Positions 1 to 9,041 of a stretch of DNA of 42,823 bases are shown here, one piece after another. This stretch comes from an uncultured Candidatus Berkelbacteria bacterium (lineage in GTDB: Bacteria; Patescibacteriota; UBA1384; CAILIB01), in the NCBI GenBank assembly GCA_903834195.1, contig CAILIB010000023.1, positions 1-42,823 of the forward strand, given 5' to 3'. The stretch's first letter is position 1; each line of letters opens with the position of its first letter. Both the position numbers and the translations under genes were made by a program. A model generated the notes under the pieces. That model worked only from the letters and a program-made list of their open reading frames with translations, was not told the origin of the DNA and ran no database searches.

Positions 1-28
1 ATTCTTATTCTTTATGGGAGGGTGAGCA

Positions 29-80
29 GACGTGCAGAGCACGTCGTTGAGAGGGAGGGTGTTTACACCTTCCCTCTCAA
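29..80 (-). terminator. Two stem-loops after groEL
   Basis: Just past the groEL stop (minus strand) there are two strong hairpins. The first has arms 47-62 and 65-80 (10 bp, one mismatch, 5 bp, AA loop). The second has 7-bp arms 29-35 and 39-45. No long T-run follows, so this may be a processing or stability structure at the transcript end rather than a classical intrinsic terminator. Confidence 0.5.
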
Positions 81-86
81 GAGCGC

Positions 87-1727
<1,641 letters not shown>

Positions 1728-1746
1728 TTATAAATGTTGTTTACGA

Positions 1747-1830
1747 AAGAAGTAAGTAAGCGAACGCAATGAACACTGTTTACTTCTTTGTCCGATAAAG
1801 TTTGTGAGTAAGAGAGTTTACTTACTTCTT
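1747..1830. repeat. 13-bp perfect inverted repeat between groES and groEL
   Basis: Arms 1747-1759 and 1818-1830 are perfect reverse complements separated by 58 bases. One arm covers the groES stop codon. A partial third copy of the arm (TTTACTTCTTTG) lies near 1779. In the bicistronic mRNA this would fold into a long stem that ends groES and precedes groEL, which suggests intercistronic processing or partial attenuation. The function is inferred; the repeat itself is directly visible. Confidence 0.7.
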
Positions 1831-2115
1831 GAGTACACCTAAAATATCGCCAGACTCTAGAATGTAGAAATCTTCATCATTCAACTTGATTTCAGTTGGA
1901 CCATACTTCGAGAACATGATCGTCTGCCCCACTTCAACACCAAGTTCCTTAAACGATACAAGCGTACCATTAACATACTTCCCCTGCCCGACGGCAACAA
2001 CTTTACCCTGCTGCGGCTTTTCTTTGGCAGTTTCTGGTAGAACGATACCCGACTTAGTGACCTCTCGTTCAGAGATTGGCATCACCAACACGTGGTCTCC
2101 AATTGGATTGAGCAT
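1822..2115 (-). CDS. groES: Co-chaperonin GroES (Cpn10)
   Basis: Ten-kDa co-chaperonin that caps GroEL rings as a heptameric lid. The 97-residue length is typical. The N-terminus (LNPIGDHVLVMP), the mobile loop region around residues 17-35 (TKSGIVLPETAKEKPQQG), the GKVVAVGQG turn and the C-terminal ESGDILGVL strand are all recognisable. The ATG is preceded by AGGAG four bases upstream, which fixes the start. It is the first gene of a groES-groEL unit read from a sigma70-like promoter at 2158-2186. A perfect palindrome in that promoter suggests control by a repressor. Confidence 0.98.
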   Translation of the reverse strand: MLNPIGDHVLVMPISEREVTKSGIVLPETAKEKPQQGKVVAVGQGKYVNGTLVSFKELGVEVGQTIMFSKYGPTEIKLNDEDFYILESGDILGVLKK

Positions 2116-2157
2116 GTGACTCCTGTGTTACGTGTAAGAATTTGTATTTACAGATTA

Positions 2158-2186
2158 AGTGTAAAGTATGCTTTACATTTCGTCAA
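2158..2186 (-). promoter_or_regulatory. groESL promoter with embedded palindromic operator
   Basis: On the minus strand, TTGACG (2181-2186) and TACACT (2158-2163) are separated by exactly 17 bp. Filling the spacer and overlapping the -10 box is a perfect palindrome, TGTAAAG-N4-CTTTACA (2160-2177). A repressor bound there would block polymerase. The classical CIRCE sequence (TTAGCACTC-N9-GAGTGCTAA) is absent. The promoter is well supported; the operator role is inferred from position and symmetry. Confidence 0.75.
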
Positions 2187-2190
2187 GACA

Positions 2191-2229
2191 GTATAAAAGT
2201 GCAAGCACCCCAGAATTTGGGGCACTTGC
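2191..2229 (-). terminator. Intrinsic terminator of the 2256-2774 gene
   Basis: On the minus strand, a hairpin (arms 2201-2212 and 2218-2229, with two internal mismatches) is followed by a short TTTT tract. It lies between the end of the unknown gene and the groESL promoter, so it would insulate the two units. Confidence 0.7.
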
Positions 2230-2255
2230 GATGGATTGCACAGGTGACACGTAGC

Positions 2256-2774
2256 TCAAGCAGAATATGCAAGATTACCGGAGATGTCTCCGATGTATCG
2301 CACTGCTTCTGTGAAGAAATGTGCTCCTTTACTATGTTCAGTACTCATATCAGTGAACCAAAACGTCGTCGGAAAGTCGCGGAACCAGACTTCTCGCGCT
2401 TCTCGGTACACCTCAACAACACCTTCAGAGATGCTTCTTAGCGGACTTGGAAGAGAAAATGTGAGTTCTCGATTTTCGGCATCCGTAAGAAGTCCAAAAT
2501 CAAGTTCATACATATCCCCTGACGACACACCAAATGGAAGATCAAGCACTGTATGATCACAATATTCTGAACAAATCCAACCCTTCAGAATGAGTGAGTT
2601 AGCAATCAGTTGAAAATCTGATGCACCTAACCCTTTGACTGAAAGTATCGGATCGGATTCGAGAACAGTGAAAACAGATAACTCACCTTGTTCGATCATG
2701 AAGCGAACCTCACGAAGAAACTGAGCATACATTGTTAAAAGGACCTGTGCCGAGGCTACTGTATTTTGCAGCAT
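2256..2774 (-). CDS. Hypothetical protein
   Basis: A 172-residue soluble protein that I do not recognise. There is no signal peptide or membrane segment. It is acidic with aromatic-rich stretches (EVWFRDFPTTFWFTD) and contains a repeated-looking pattern of short beta strands in the middle (around residues 60-110). The ATG is preceded closely by AAGGAAG, supporting the start. It has its own terminator and ends upstream of the groESL promoter, so it appears monocistronic. Its 5' side borders the non-coding RNA region. No function can be assigned; real coding is supported by length, start context and terminator. Confidence 0.7.
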   Translation of the reverse strand: MLQNTVASAQVLLTMYAQFLREVRFMIEQGELSVFTVLESDPILSVKGLGASDFQLIANSLILKGWICSEYCDHTVLDLPFGVSSGDMYELDFGLLTDAENRELTFSLPSPLRSISEGVVEVYREAREVWFRDFPTTFWFTDMSTEHSKGAHFFTEAVRYIGDISGNLAYSA

Positions 2775-2846
2775 TATCTTCCTTGCGCGTTGCGCAGGTT
2801 AGGTATAGCACATTTAGATTAATCTTTCATGAATTATAAACGACAC

Positions 2847-2870
2847 AAAAAGAGCCCCGCGACCGGGGCT
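2847..2870 (-). terminator. Intrinsic terminator of the ncRNA
   Basis: On the minus strand, a 7-bp GC-rich stem (AGCCCCG/CGGGGCT, arms 2864-2870 and 2853-2859) with a GTCG tetraloop is followed by CTTTTTG. This is a textbook Rho-independent terminator. Confidence 0.9.
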
Positions 2871-3132
2871 ACTATTTTGTAATAAAGAAGCGGTTTACAT
2901 GAACGATTGTGGGCCAAATGTTTATAAACCCTATATCGTGTAAACCGCTCTTCGACTTCAGGACGTCTTGCTTGAGTCCAAACAAAACTTAAAGTCGTAC
3001 TTAGGCTGGCGTGACATCCTGACGTATGATGCTCACGCTCGGTTTAAAGGTACAAAACGCAAAACGTATTTTTTTCTATTTGTTTTGGTCCGAGCGTCTG
3101 TTGGAGAAGCTCTGTTAATTCCTTCTCTCAAC
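2847..3132 (-). ncRNA. Candidate structured non-coding RNA, about 287 nt, class unknown
   Basis: A gene-free stretch holds a complete transcription unit on the minus strand: a TATAAT promoter just upstream, five consecutive helices, and an intrinsic terminator. Helices in transcript order are: 6+3 bp (3122-3131 with 3101-3109); 8 bp perfect (3090-3097 with 3035-3042); 6+4 bp (3028-3038 with 3009-3018); 6 bp enclosing 4 bp (2992-2997 with 2953-2958, inner 2976-2979 with 2961-2964); and 10 bp perfect (2940-2949 with 2889-2898). No minus-strand reading frame of meaningful length covers it. It lacks the RNase P core (GAGGAAAGTCC), the tmRNA T-arm and the SRP GGAAGG/GCAGCC signature. It could be a highly diverged housekeeping RNA or a new one. 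Confidence 0.65.
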
Positions 3133-3138
3133 ACATTT

Positions 3139-3167
3139 ATTATACCCAATTTAGACCACTTCGTCTA
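3139..3167 (-). promoter_or_regulatory. Promoter of the ncRNA
   Basis: On the minus strand, TAGACG (3162-3167), a 17-bp spacer, and a perfect TATAAT (3139-3144). The start would fall near 3132-3134, at the foot of the first helix. The stretch 3168-3263, between this promoter and the dnaB stop, shows nothing else I can name. Confidence 0.75.
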
Positions 3168-3263
3168 TGTATTTAGGCCCCCGATTAGGGTGTACCTAGT
3201 GATAAAATGCGCTCTTAGCCACTTATTTGTAAAAGTCAGTTAAAAAGTGAAGAATTTAGCGTT

Positions 3264-6134
3264 TTATTGACGCAGATCAATGTCATAAAAGCGTGAATAC
3301 TGAAGCTGTGCCGACAGTTTTGCATCCCCGGTTGGACCGTTACGGTGCTTCGATACAATCACTTCCAACAGGTTATCATGCTCTTCTTTGTTCTTATTAT
3401 AGTAGTCGTCACGGTAGAGGAACATCACCACATCAGCGTCCTGCTCAATAGATCCAGACTCACGCAAGTCGGACAGCATTGGGCGCTTATCATTACGAGC
3501 TTCAACTGCACGAGAGAGCTGTGAGAGCGCAATAACTGGACATTCAAGCTCCTTTGCCAATGCCTTCAACGAGCGAGAAATTTCCGATACTTCCTGCACG
3601 CGATTATCTTGGTTTCGGGCACTTCCCTGCATCAGCTGCAAGTAGTCGATTACTATCAGTTGTAGGCCATATTCAGACTGCAAGCGACGTGCTTTTGCCC
3701 GCACTTCCATAACTGAAGCCATTGGCGAGTCATCTATGAAGAGATTTGCTTCGGCTAACTGTGCCTGTGCCTCAATAAGTCGTGACATGTCGTCTTCTGA
3801 CAAGTTACCATTGCGCAATTTCCAGGCATCTACCCGACCGATTGAAGAGATTAGACGATCTACCAACTGTTCCTTTGACATTTCCAGCGAGAATACCCCT
3901 ACAACTTTCTTTTCATTCACTGCCACATGCTCGGCGATATTCATGGCAAAGGCTGTGTTGTGTACGATAATATCGTTGGCTAGAAAATTATGAGTTTCAG
4001 GGACGGTTAAATCGTAGACCTGATTTAAACCTGTAGATTCAATACTAACGATTCTATCCCAGTACACATCAGCTTGAGCTAATTGAACTAACTCAGTATC
4101 ACCAAAGTATTGCGCTAGCTTCATAACTAATTCCCGACGTGGGGCATGTTTTTGGACGTGAAAATTTGTTCCAACCGGTAAACAAAGATCCCGGTAGACT
4201 TCACTCCAGCTCTTTTCTCCTTTTAACGTCAAAACTCGATGCCAGATTTCTACCGGAATTGTATCTTTAGTCCACCCTCCCACTTTCTTCGATTGGGCAC
4301 AGCGCACCACCTTATCAAGCGCAGACTCTTTTCCGAGAATACCAATTTCGCGGGCAAACGTAAGAATATCTTCGCGAGCATGAATTTCTACTTCGTAACT
4401 TGGGCGTCGAGATCCTTTATACAAAACCTGCTTTGAGCGCAGTTTTGCCAGTATTCCAAATCGCAATAGTAGATGCTGAACATCTTGAGCCAACTGTTTT
4501 GAAACTGTTGCATACGAGATAACCGGTACGCTGTTTTCACCACAACGAGATACACAGGCAGTACCATCACAAGAAAAGAGACGATTAAGAAAGAGGGCGA
4601 TATCTTCTTTTACCAGAGTAAATACTTCCGATGGAACCTGTTTCTCGGCAGCTGTCTTCCCCCAAATACCAGCCTGCTCTAAGTATGTCCGAACTGGATT
4701 TCGATCTGAAAACAATTCTGGTAATGGAAATTCGGCAGAATGTTCACGGATTGCCTGTGCAGTCATATATGAAGGTAATGCCACACCGTTTTGCCACGCA
4801 GTCATATTAGCTGGCGACAATCCTAATTGAAGAACTGTCTGACGAATTACTGCGCGATGCATCTCACGGTACTCTGCAAACTTAACAGACCACTCCTGTT
4901 TTATGCGAGTGATTGCATTCTTATTTACTGAGACTGCAAAGCTACTTGCACGTGTTCCCCCACTCGTTGTGTGGGTAATTTGCACCCCACCAAAAGCATA
5001 CATTGCCCGAAGAAAATCACGCACAATTATAGGATTTACATTTGTAAATCGAGGTTGAGTACCAGTTACACTTCCATCAGATAGATAGTACGCCAGAGAT
5101 TTTACAAGGTGCTCAGCAATATGTTCTGTGCCAAAAAAGGCAATCTTTTTAGGTACCGCAATACGATCACTAACACTCAGATTGGCGATACTTCTCCACC
5201 CTTGAATTGTTAGAAGTGGATGCGTTGCAGTTGCTTCAATTTCCCGACCTAATGCAGTACGTACAAGAAACGTTTGCTTGATGCCATTATCGATATAGTT
5301 GGTCGGCATTGCCGGGCTAAATTGCCAGTCTGAACTCAACGTAGCAACACTTCCTTTTTGTGTTTCCACCATCGATTGAATGGTGGTTAGCGAGCCATCC
5401 GAAGCCAGTACGCGCGTGTTTCCAGTCACACATTTACCCATTGAAGGACGGGCAGCCAGAATAAGGAGGTCCGATTTCTGCAACCCACCCAAAATTCGAT
5501 CAAGGCTCCTGAAGCCAGTTGGAGTACCTCGAAGGGCGCCGTCTTGTTGAGCTAAAAGCCCCAAACGTTCAAAAGAGTCATCCAAAATTGAACGAACTGA
5601 CGTAAAATTTTGTTTAAGAAATCGTTGCGTTACTGCGAACAGTGTACGCTCAGCAGTATCCAAAATATCAGACGTACTACGCTCTTCTTGAAAGCCAATT
5701 TCACCAATTTCCCCCGCCGCCGTAATAAGTCGGCGTAACATCGCCTTTTCCCGCACAATGTTGGCGTAGTGCGCCACATTGGCTGCAGTAGAAACAGAGG
5801 AAACTAGTGAAGACAATTTAGCCGGGCCACCCACCTCTTCAAGCTTTTTCAAGCTAGCGAGCTCGTCTGAAACCGTAACCAAGTCAATCGGAATACGCTT
5901 CTCGAAGAGAATGCTCATCGCCGCATAAATTGTGGCATGTTCGGGACGGTAAAAGTCCTCACTTTTCACAACATCCACCACCTTCATTACAGATTCAGGA
6001 TCAAGTAACAGCGAACCTAGCGTTGAGATTTCAGCATCAAGATTCTGAGGTGGAATTCGACTACCCGAACGAGGCTGAACTGGCTGTTCAGCGTAATTCT
6101 GCCCCCGATTACTTCCTCGACTATTTGTTGACAT
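3264..6134 (-). CDS. dnaB: Replicative DNA helicase DnaB, intein-containing precursor
   Basis: Hexameric helicase that unwinds DNA at the replication fork. Residues 25-175 are the DnaB N-terminal domain (PPQNLDAEISTLGSLL), 205-234 start the RecA-like ATPase domain, and 727-956 complete it. The Walker A motif ARPSMGK-T is interrupted after Lys234 by a 492-residue intein, and the downstream extein starts TAFAMN. Walker B (LIVIDYLQLM) and the SQLSRAVE and DLRESGSIEQDADV motifs are intact. Without the intein the protein is about 464 residues, the normal DnaB size. It starts 9 bases after trpS ends, so the two are cotranscribed. The helicase cannot bind ATP until the intein splices out. Confidence 0.97.
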   Translation of the reverse strand: MSTNSRGSNRGQNYAEQPVQPRSGSRIPPQNLDAEISTLGSLLLDPESVMKVVDVVKSEDFYRPEHATIYAAMSILFEKRIPIDLVTVSDELASLKKLEEVGGPAKLSSLVSSVSTAANVAHYANIVREKAMLRRLITAAGEIGEIGFQEERSTSDILDTAERTLFAVTQRFLKQNFTSVRSILDDSFERLGLLAQQDGALRGTPTGFRSLDRILGGLQKSDLLILAARPSMGKCVTGNTRVLASDGSLTTIQSMVETQKGSVATLSSDWQFSPAMPTNYIDNGIKQTFLVRTALGREIEATATHPLLTIQGWRSIANLSVSDRIAVPKKIAFFGTEHIAEHLVKSLAYYLSDGSVTGTQPRFTNVNPIIVRDFLRAMYAFGGVQITHTTSGGTRASSFAVSVNKNAITRIKQEWSVKFAEYREMHRAVIRQTVLQLGLSPANMTAWQNGVALPSYMTAQAIREHSAEFPLPELFSDRNPVRTYLEQAGIWGKTAAEKQVPSEVFTLVKEDIALFLNRLFSCDGTACVSRCGENSVPVISYATVSKQLAQDVQHLLLRFGILAKLRSKQVLYKGSRRPSYEVEIHAREDILTFAREIGILGKESALDKVVRCAQSKKVGGWTKDTIPVEIWHRVLTLKGEKSWSEVYRDLCLPVGTNFHVQKHAPRRELVMKLAQYFGDTELVQLAQADVYWDRIVSIESTGLNQVYDLTVPETHNFLANDIIVHNTAFAMNIAEHVAVNEKKVVGVFSLEMSKEQLVDRLISSIGRVDAWKLRNGNLSEDDMSRLIEAQAQLAEANLFIDDSPMASVMEVRAKARRLQSEYGLQLIVIDYLQLMQGSARNQDNRVQEVSEISRSLKALAKELECPVIALSQLSRAVEARNDKRPMLSDLRESGSIEQDADVVMFLYRDDYYNKNKEEHDNLLEVIVSKHRNGPTGDAKLSAQLQYSRFYDIDLRQ
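3957..5432 (-). mobile_element. DnaB intein with LAGLIDADG homing endonuclease
   Basis: In-frame protein-splicing element of 492 residues (precursor residues 235-726). It begins with Cys (block A, CVTGNTRVLASDG), has a block-B TxxH (TATHPLL), and ends with block F/G (VYDLTVPETHNFLANDI then VHN) before Thr+1. All splicing residues (Cys1, TxxH, C-terminal His-Asn, Thr+1) are present, so splicing should work. The centre carries two LAGLIDADG-type helices (LAYYLSDGS and LNRLFSCDGT), both with their acidic residue, so the homing endonuclease may be active. Insertion directly after the Walker A lysine matches a known DnaB intein site. Borders are exact to the residue. Confidence 0.95.
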
Positions 6135-6143
6135 TCTTCAACA

Positions 6144-7103
6144 TTATATCAAGCCTGTTTTGCGGTAGACATCATCCATGGTTACAGTAGCAACCTTTCG
6201 AGCCTTCTCGGCACCACTTTTCAGGGTGTCGCGCACATAATCTTCGTTCTGATCTAGTTCAGCTTTTTTGGCACGCAACGGATCTAAAAACAAATTGAGT
6301 GCGACTGCCAAGCGATCCTTTGCTTCTTTATACCCCATTCCTCCGTTCAAATACGCATCACGCATTACAGTCAAATCTTCAGGTTTAGCGACCAGTTGAT
6401 AGAGAGAAAATAGCGTATCACTAGTATCTTTTGGCTCTTCAGGACGCTTTGAATCAGTAGTAATTTGCATCACCTTCTTGGTGACCACATCAGGAGCATC
6501 AAACAAACCAATCACATTATTGTAACTCTTGCTCATTTTCTGCCCATCAATTCCCTTAATCGTTGGAACTTCTGGAGCGTGCACAGCTTGTGGCAACACA
6601 AAGGTCTGGCCATATACATGGTTAAACCGCTCGGCAATTTCTCGAGCAATTTCGAGGTGCTGTCGCTGATCTTCTCCTACTGGAACTACTTCAGCTTGGA
6701 ATAGCAAAATATCGGCTGCCATAAGGACTGGGTAAAAGAACAGCCCAGCATTTACAGCCTTACTTTTAGCTTGCGCATCCTTAAACGCATGTGAACGCTC
6801 AAGTAGTCCTAATGAAGTAGACGACGCCAAGATAGTCGCAAGTTCAGCATTCGGCAAATGCGACTGTTGATAGAGAATCGTCCGGTTTGGATCTATCCCC
6901 ACGGCTAAGTAGGCTTTGGTAATCTCAAGAATAATTGATCGCAGCAGCGCGGGGTCCTGGATCTGGTTGAGCGCATGTATATCAGGTACAAAAATATAGC
7001 ACTCGTATTGGTCCTGCATATTCAACACTTGTTGAATTGCGCCAAAGTAGTTACCAATGTGAATTGATCCGGTCGGTTTTATTCCTGTGAGAAGACGTTT
7101 CAT
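6144..7103 (-). CDS. trpS: Tryptophanyl-tRNA synthetase
   Basis: Class I aminoacyl-tRNA synthetase charging tRNA-Trp. The 319-residue length is typical of bacterial TrpRS. The HIGH-type signature appears as SIHIGNYFGA near residue 15 and the KMSKS loop as GQKMSKSYNN near residue 190; the TrpRS marker GEDQRQHLE is also present. It is the first gene of a trpS-dnaB unit and is divergent from the Nudix gene across 79 bases. The start at MKRLLTGIKPTG matches the family N-terminus. Confidence 0.98.
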   Translation of the reverse strand: MKRLLTGIKPTGSIHIGNYFGAIQQVLNMQDQYECYIFVPDIHALNQIQDPALLRSIILEITKAYLAVGIDPNRTILYQQSHLPNAELATILASSTSLGLLERSHAFKDAQAKSKAVNAGLFFYPVLMAADILLFQAEVVPVGEDQRQHLEIAREIAERFNHVYGQTFVLPQAVHAPEVPTIKGIDGQKMSKSYNNVIGLFDAPDVVTKKVMQITTDSKRPEEPKDTSDTLFSLYQLVAKPEDLTVMRDAYLNGGMGYKEAKDRLAVALNLFLDPLRAKKAELDQNEDYVRDTLKSGAEKARKVATVTMDDVYRKTGLI

Positions 7104-7147
7104 AGGCCCATTCTAGCAGATGTAAATAGCCAGTACAGCATTTCCAG

Positions 7148-7176
7148 TTGCAATATAGAATATCGCGTCATATACT
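7148..7176 (+). promoter_or_regulatory. Leaderless promoter of the Nudix gene
   Basis: TTGCAA (7148-7153), a 17-bp spacer, and TATACT (7171-7176). Only six bases separate the -10 box from the ATG at 7183, so transcription should start at or next to the start codon, giving a leaderless mRNA. Confidence 0.75.
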
Positions 7177-7182
7177 GCAGCC

Positions 7183-7620
7183 ATGAAGCCTAGCAAAGTA
7201 CAAGTTGTCGTATTTCGCCGGCATCCAGTAGACCTGGAGCCTCAAATTCTCATTCTCGAAAAAGCCGCCCCTACTGGCACCACCTGGCACCTCGTTACTG
7301 GATTTATTGAATCTGGCGAAGAAGCGGTTGAAACTGCCCTCCGCGAAGTTGAAGAAGAAACAGGTATTGAATCACTTGGTGAACCAATTGATCTAGAGCA
7401 CGAAATCACGTTTGTTTCTCGATTTACGCATAAGCCTGAGCTTGAAAAAGCCTTCGCCATTGAAAGTCTCAATTTGAGCGAAAAAGTCGATATCTCTGAT
7501 AATCCAGATCAAGAACATACTGGATATCGTTGGGTAGATGCCGAAGAGGCTCACCTCTTATTACAGTGGGACTCGTTTAAAGACTCAATTCACAGCCTAC
7601 TTCAGCTCTTGCAAGACTAG
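7183..7620 (+). CDS. Nudix hydrolase, NudB-like
   Basis: Mg2+-dependent hydrolase of nucleoside diphosphates linked to another moiety. A full Nudix box (GX5EX7REUXEEXGU) is visible around residues 46-68 as GFIESGEEAVETALREVEEE followed by TGI. The 145-residue size and the C-terminal TGYRWVDAEEA segment resemble dihydroneopterin triphosphate pyrophosphatase (NudB/FolQ), but substrate cannot be fixed from sequence. The gene has a leaderless promoter. Its TAG stop shares the palindrome CTAG with the stop codon of the convergent M16 gene. Confidence 0.9.
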   Translation: MKPSKVQVVVFRRHPVDLEPQILILEKAAPTGTTWHLVTGFIESGEEAVETALREVEEETGIESLGEPIDLEHEITFVSRFTHKPELEKAFAIESLNLSEKVDISDNPDQEHTGYRWVDAEEAHLLLQWDSFKDSIHSLLQLLQD

Positions 7621-8399
7621 TTCTGATCTTCTGGGAAAAAGGCAGTTTCGCCGTAACCGTCTCGAGTAAAAAAGGCCTGACGGATTTTTTCGCGATACTC
7701 AGGATCAAGCATCTTGTTGATAAACTCTTCCCACTCGGTTTCACTATGTACTTTGCCGTAGGTGCGAAGATCATCAATAGCTGAATCTGAAATAGCTGGA
7801 GAGGTTTGATACCCATGTGCCTTAGTTGCAATGCGCCGCTCAACTTCCAATTCTATCAATTCCTGGTTCTGAAGCGCTTGTTCAATACGCTCAAAAATAA
7901 CCGAACGAGTATAGTTAATTTCCTCCAAATTATTCAGCGGGAAGAAAAACCCGTAGCGATACTGGGTAGGATACGAACTTGCATTCCAGTCCATGTTATA
8001 TGCCCATCCCTTTACGTGCCGAAGTTCTTTATACATCACCCCATGAACCGTATTCACCATGAGGCGAAGGATGAAACAAATGGCAATCCACTCCTCTGCC
8101 TTAATCTCTACTGAACGCAACCAGTTTAATTCAACTGAAGGCTCTGAAATATTTTCAAAATGGGTAACATGAAATTCAGGCTTCACCCAAAACGCCTCTT
8201 CAATATGCGGTGTAAACTGCAACGCTTCAGTCTTTTTAAGAGTAGAAAGAAATTGTTTAACCATTTCAACATCATGAGAACCAACACTCACAAAAACTGC
8301 ACCCTCTGTTCGCACAATCAGTTCATGGGCATGCTTAAGCGTTTCAAGGGTGACTTTTGCAAGATCCTCATCTGATCCCAAGCACTGTGCAGGAGTCAA
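7617..8399 (-). CDS. M16 peptidase, C-terminal part (frameshifted from 8396-8881)
   Basis: About 260 residues matching the second half of an M16 zinc-peptidase-like protein. It opens with a CLGSDEDLAKVTLETLKHAH segment, the 'LGT.E.i..l..dl..f' region that in M16 enzymes directly follows the first-half end. Its only upstream start would be a TTG overlapping the TGA stop of the preceding frame. At that point is a T6 run (8398-8403); a -1 slip on a Phe codon joins the two frames into a normal peptidase of about 420 residues. This may be an indel in the genome or assembly, a decaying gene, or a programmed frameshift. The half-family C-terminal domain normally has no metal site. Confidence 0.8.
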   Translation of the reverse strand: MTPAQCLGSDEDLAKVTLETLKHAHELIVRTEGAVFVSVGSHDVEMVKQFLSTLKKTEALQFTPHIEEAFWVKPEFHVTHFENISEPSVELNWLRSVEIKAEEWIAICFILRLMVNTVHGVMYKELRHVKGWAYNMDWNASSYPTQYRYGFFFPLNNLEEINYTRSVIFERIEQALQNQELIELEVERRIATKAHGYQTSPAISDSAIDDLRTYGKVHSETEWEEFINKMLDPEYREKIRQAFFTRDGYGETAFFPEDQN

Positions 8400-8881
8400 A
8401 AAACGTCGTTCAATACTTGACTATTGTAGTACTTACTCGATTGGGAAACCCCTGGGAAGAAGACTTCTTGCTTCTTGCGTTCATTACTAATTACTCCCCG
8501 CTCTCGGTCTAAATCAGTTTGATCAAAGATAGGAAAGAAGACCCGATCAACTAACGCTTGTACACCAAGATCAGCGTACTGTACCGGAATATCAATTGAA
8601 TATTCGGTGTGATTCGAGTATGTTGCCCCGTTATCTTCCCCGGCTTTCATACCAAGAAAGGTAGAAAGTTCATTTGCCTCTGACCAGGTTTTACTTCGGT
8701 TGAGTAACATATGCTCGAGAAAGTGAGGCTCACCTGGCAGGAAGCCGTTATCAGGCGTTGCATGAGCTGAACCAACCGGAAAGAGTAGTCGAAACGAGCT
8801 AATCGGAAAATCTCCTCCGTAGTGTAGAAGGGTAATGCCATTTTCCAGGGTGTAGGTGTCGAAAAGTTGTCGATCTCGCAT
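8396..8881 (-). CDS. M16 peptidase, N-terminal catalytic part
   Basis: N-terminal domain of an M16 (pitrilysin/MPP-like) metallopeptidase. The inverted zinc motif HXXEH appears as HFLEHM, and the expected downstream glutamate is in RGVISNE. The frame could extend upstream to 8986, but I chose the ATG at 8881 because the family-like N-terminus begins there (MRDRQLFDTYTLENGITLL) and a TATAAT hexamer lies within the upstream extension. Translation stops at a TGA right after a T6 run, and the rest of the enzyme continues in the -1 frame (7617-8399). Taken alone the product lacks half of the usual clam-shell. Confidence 0.8.
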   Translation of the reverse strand: MRDRQLFDTYTLENGITLLHYGGDFPISSFRLLFPVGSAHATPDNGFLPGEPHFLEHMLLNRSKTWSEANELSTFLGMKAGEDNGATYSNHTEYSIDIPVQYADLGVQALVDRVFFPIFDQTDLDRERGVISNERKKQEVFFPGVSQSSKYYNSQVLNDVF

Positions 8882-8941
8882 AGAGTGAAGAATACGCTCA
8901 ATCTGATTTTCTTTCAAGAAGTATACCCATAGAAATCGCTT

Positions 8942-8976
8942 ATTATATTGACTTTTTAGCCATTTTGCGCTATTAT
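8942..8976. promoter_or_regulatory. Overlapping divergent promoters
   Basis: Plus strand: TTGACT (8948-8953), 17-bp spacer, TATTAT (8971-8976), driving the membrane protein at 9042 with a leader of about 60 bases. Minus strand: a perfect TATAAT (8942-8947) with a poor -35, facing the M16 gene. The two would compete for polymerase. Confidence 0.65.
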
Positions 8977-9041
8977 TCGGCATCATCTACATTGAGTAGT
9001 GAATCAGCTTTGACCCGAGATAAGCGCGGGAAGGAACGAAA

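Noticed and set aside
2116-2190. CIRCE heat-shock operator upstream of groES
   Set aside because: No TTAGCACTC/GAGTGCTAA arms exist there; a different palindrome occupies the promoter.
2847-3132. Reading the ncRNA region as RNase P RNA, tmRNA, SRP RNA or 6S RNA
   Set aside because: The conserved RNase P core, the tmRNA T-arm and the SRP loop sequences are absent on both strands, and the helices are consecutive rather than one long 6S-like rod.
2968-3243. Plus-strand open frame of 91 codons over the ncRNA region
   Set aside because: It has no ribosome site, a composition dominated by Phe/Leu/Arg runs, and lies antisense to a promoter-helices-terminator unit.
4388-4570. Separate small gene within the intein
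   Set aside because: It overlaps the continuous dnaB-intein frame and shows no start signal or family features.
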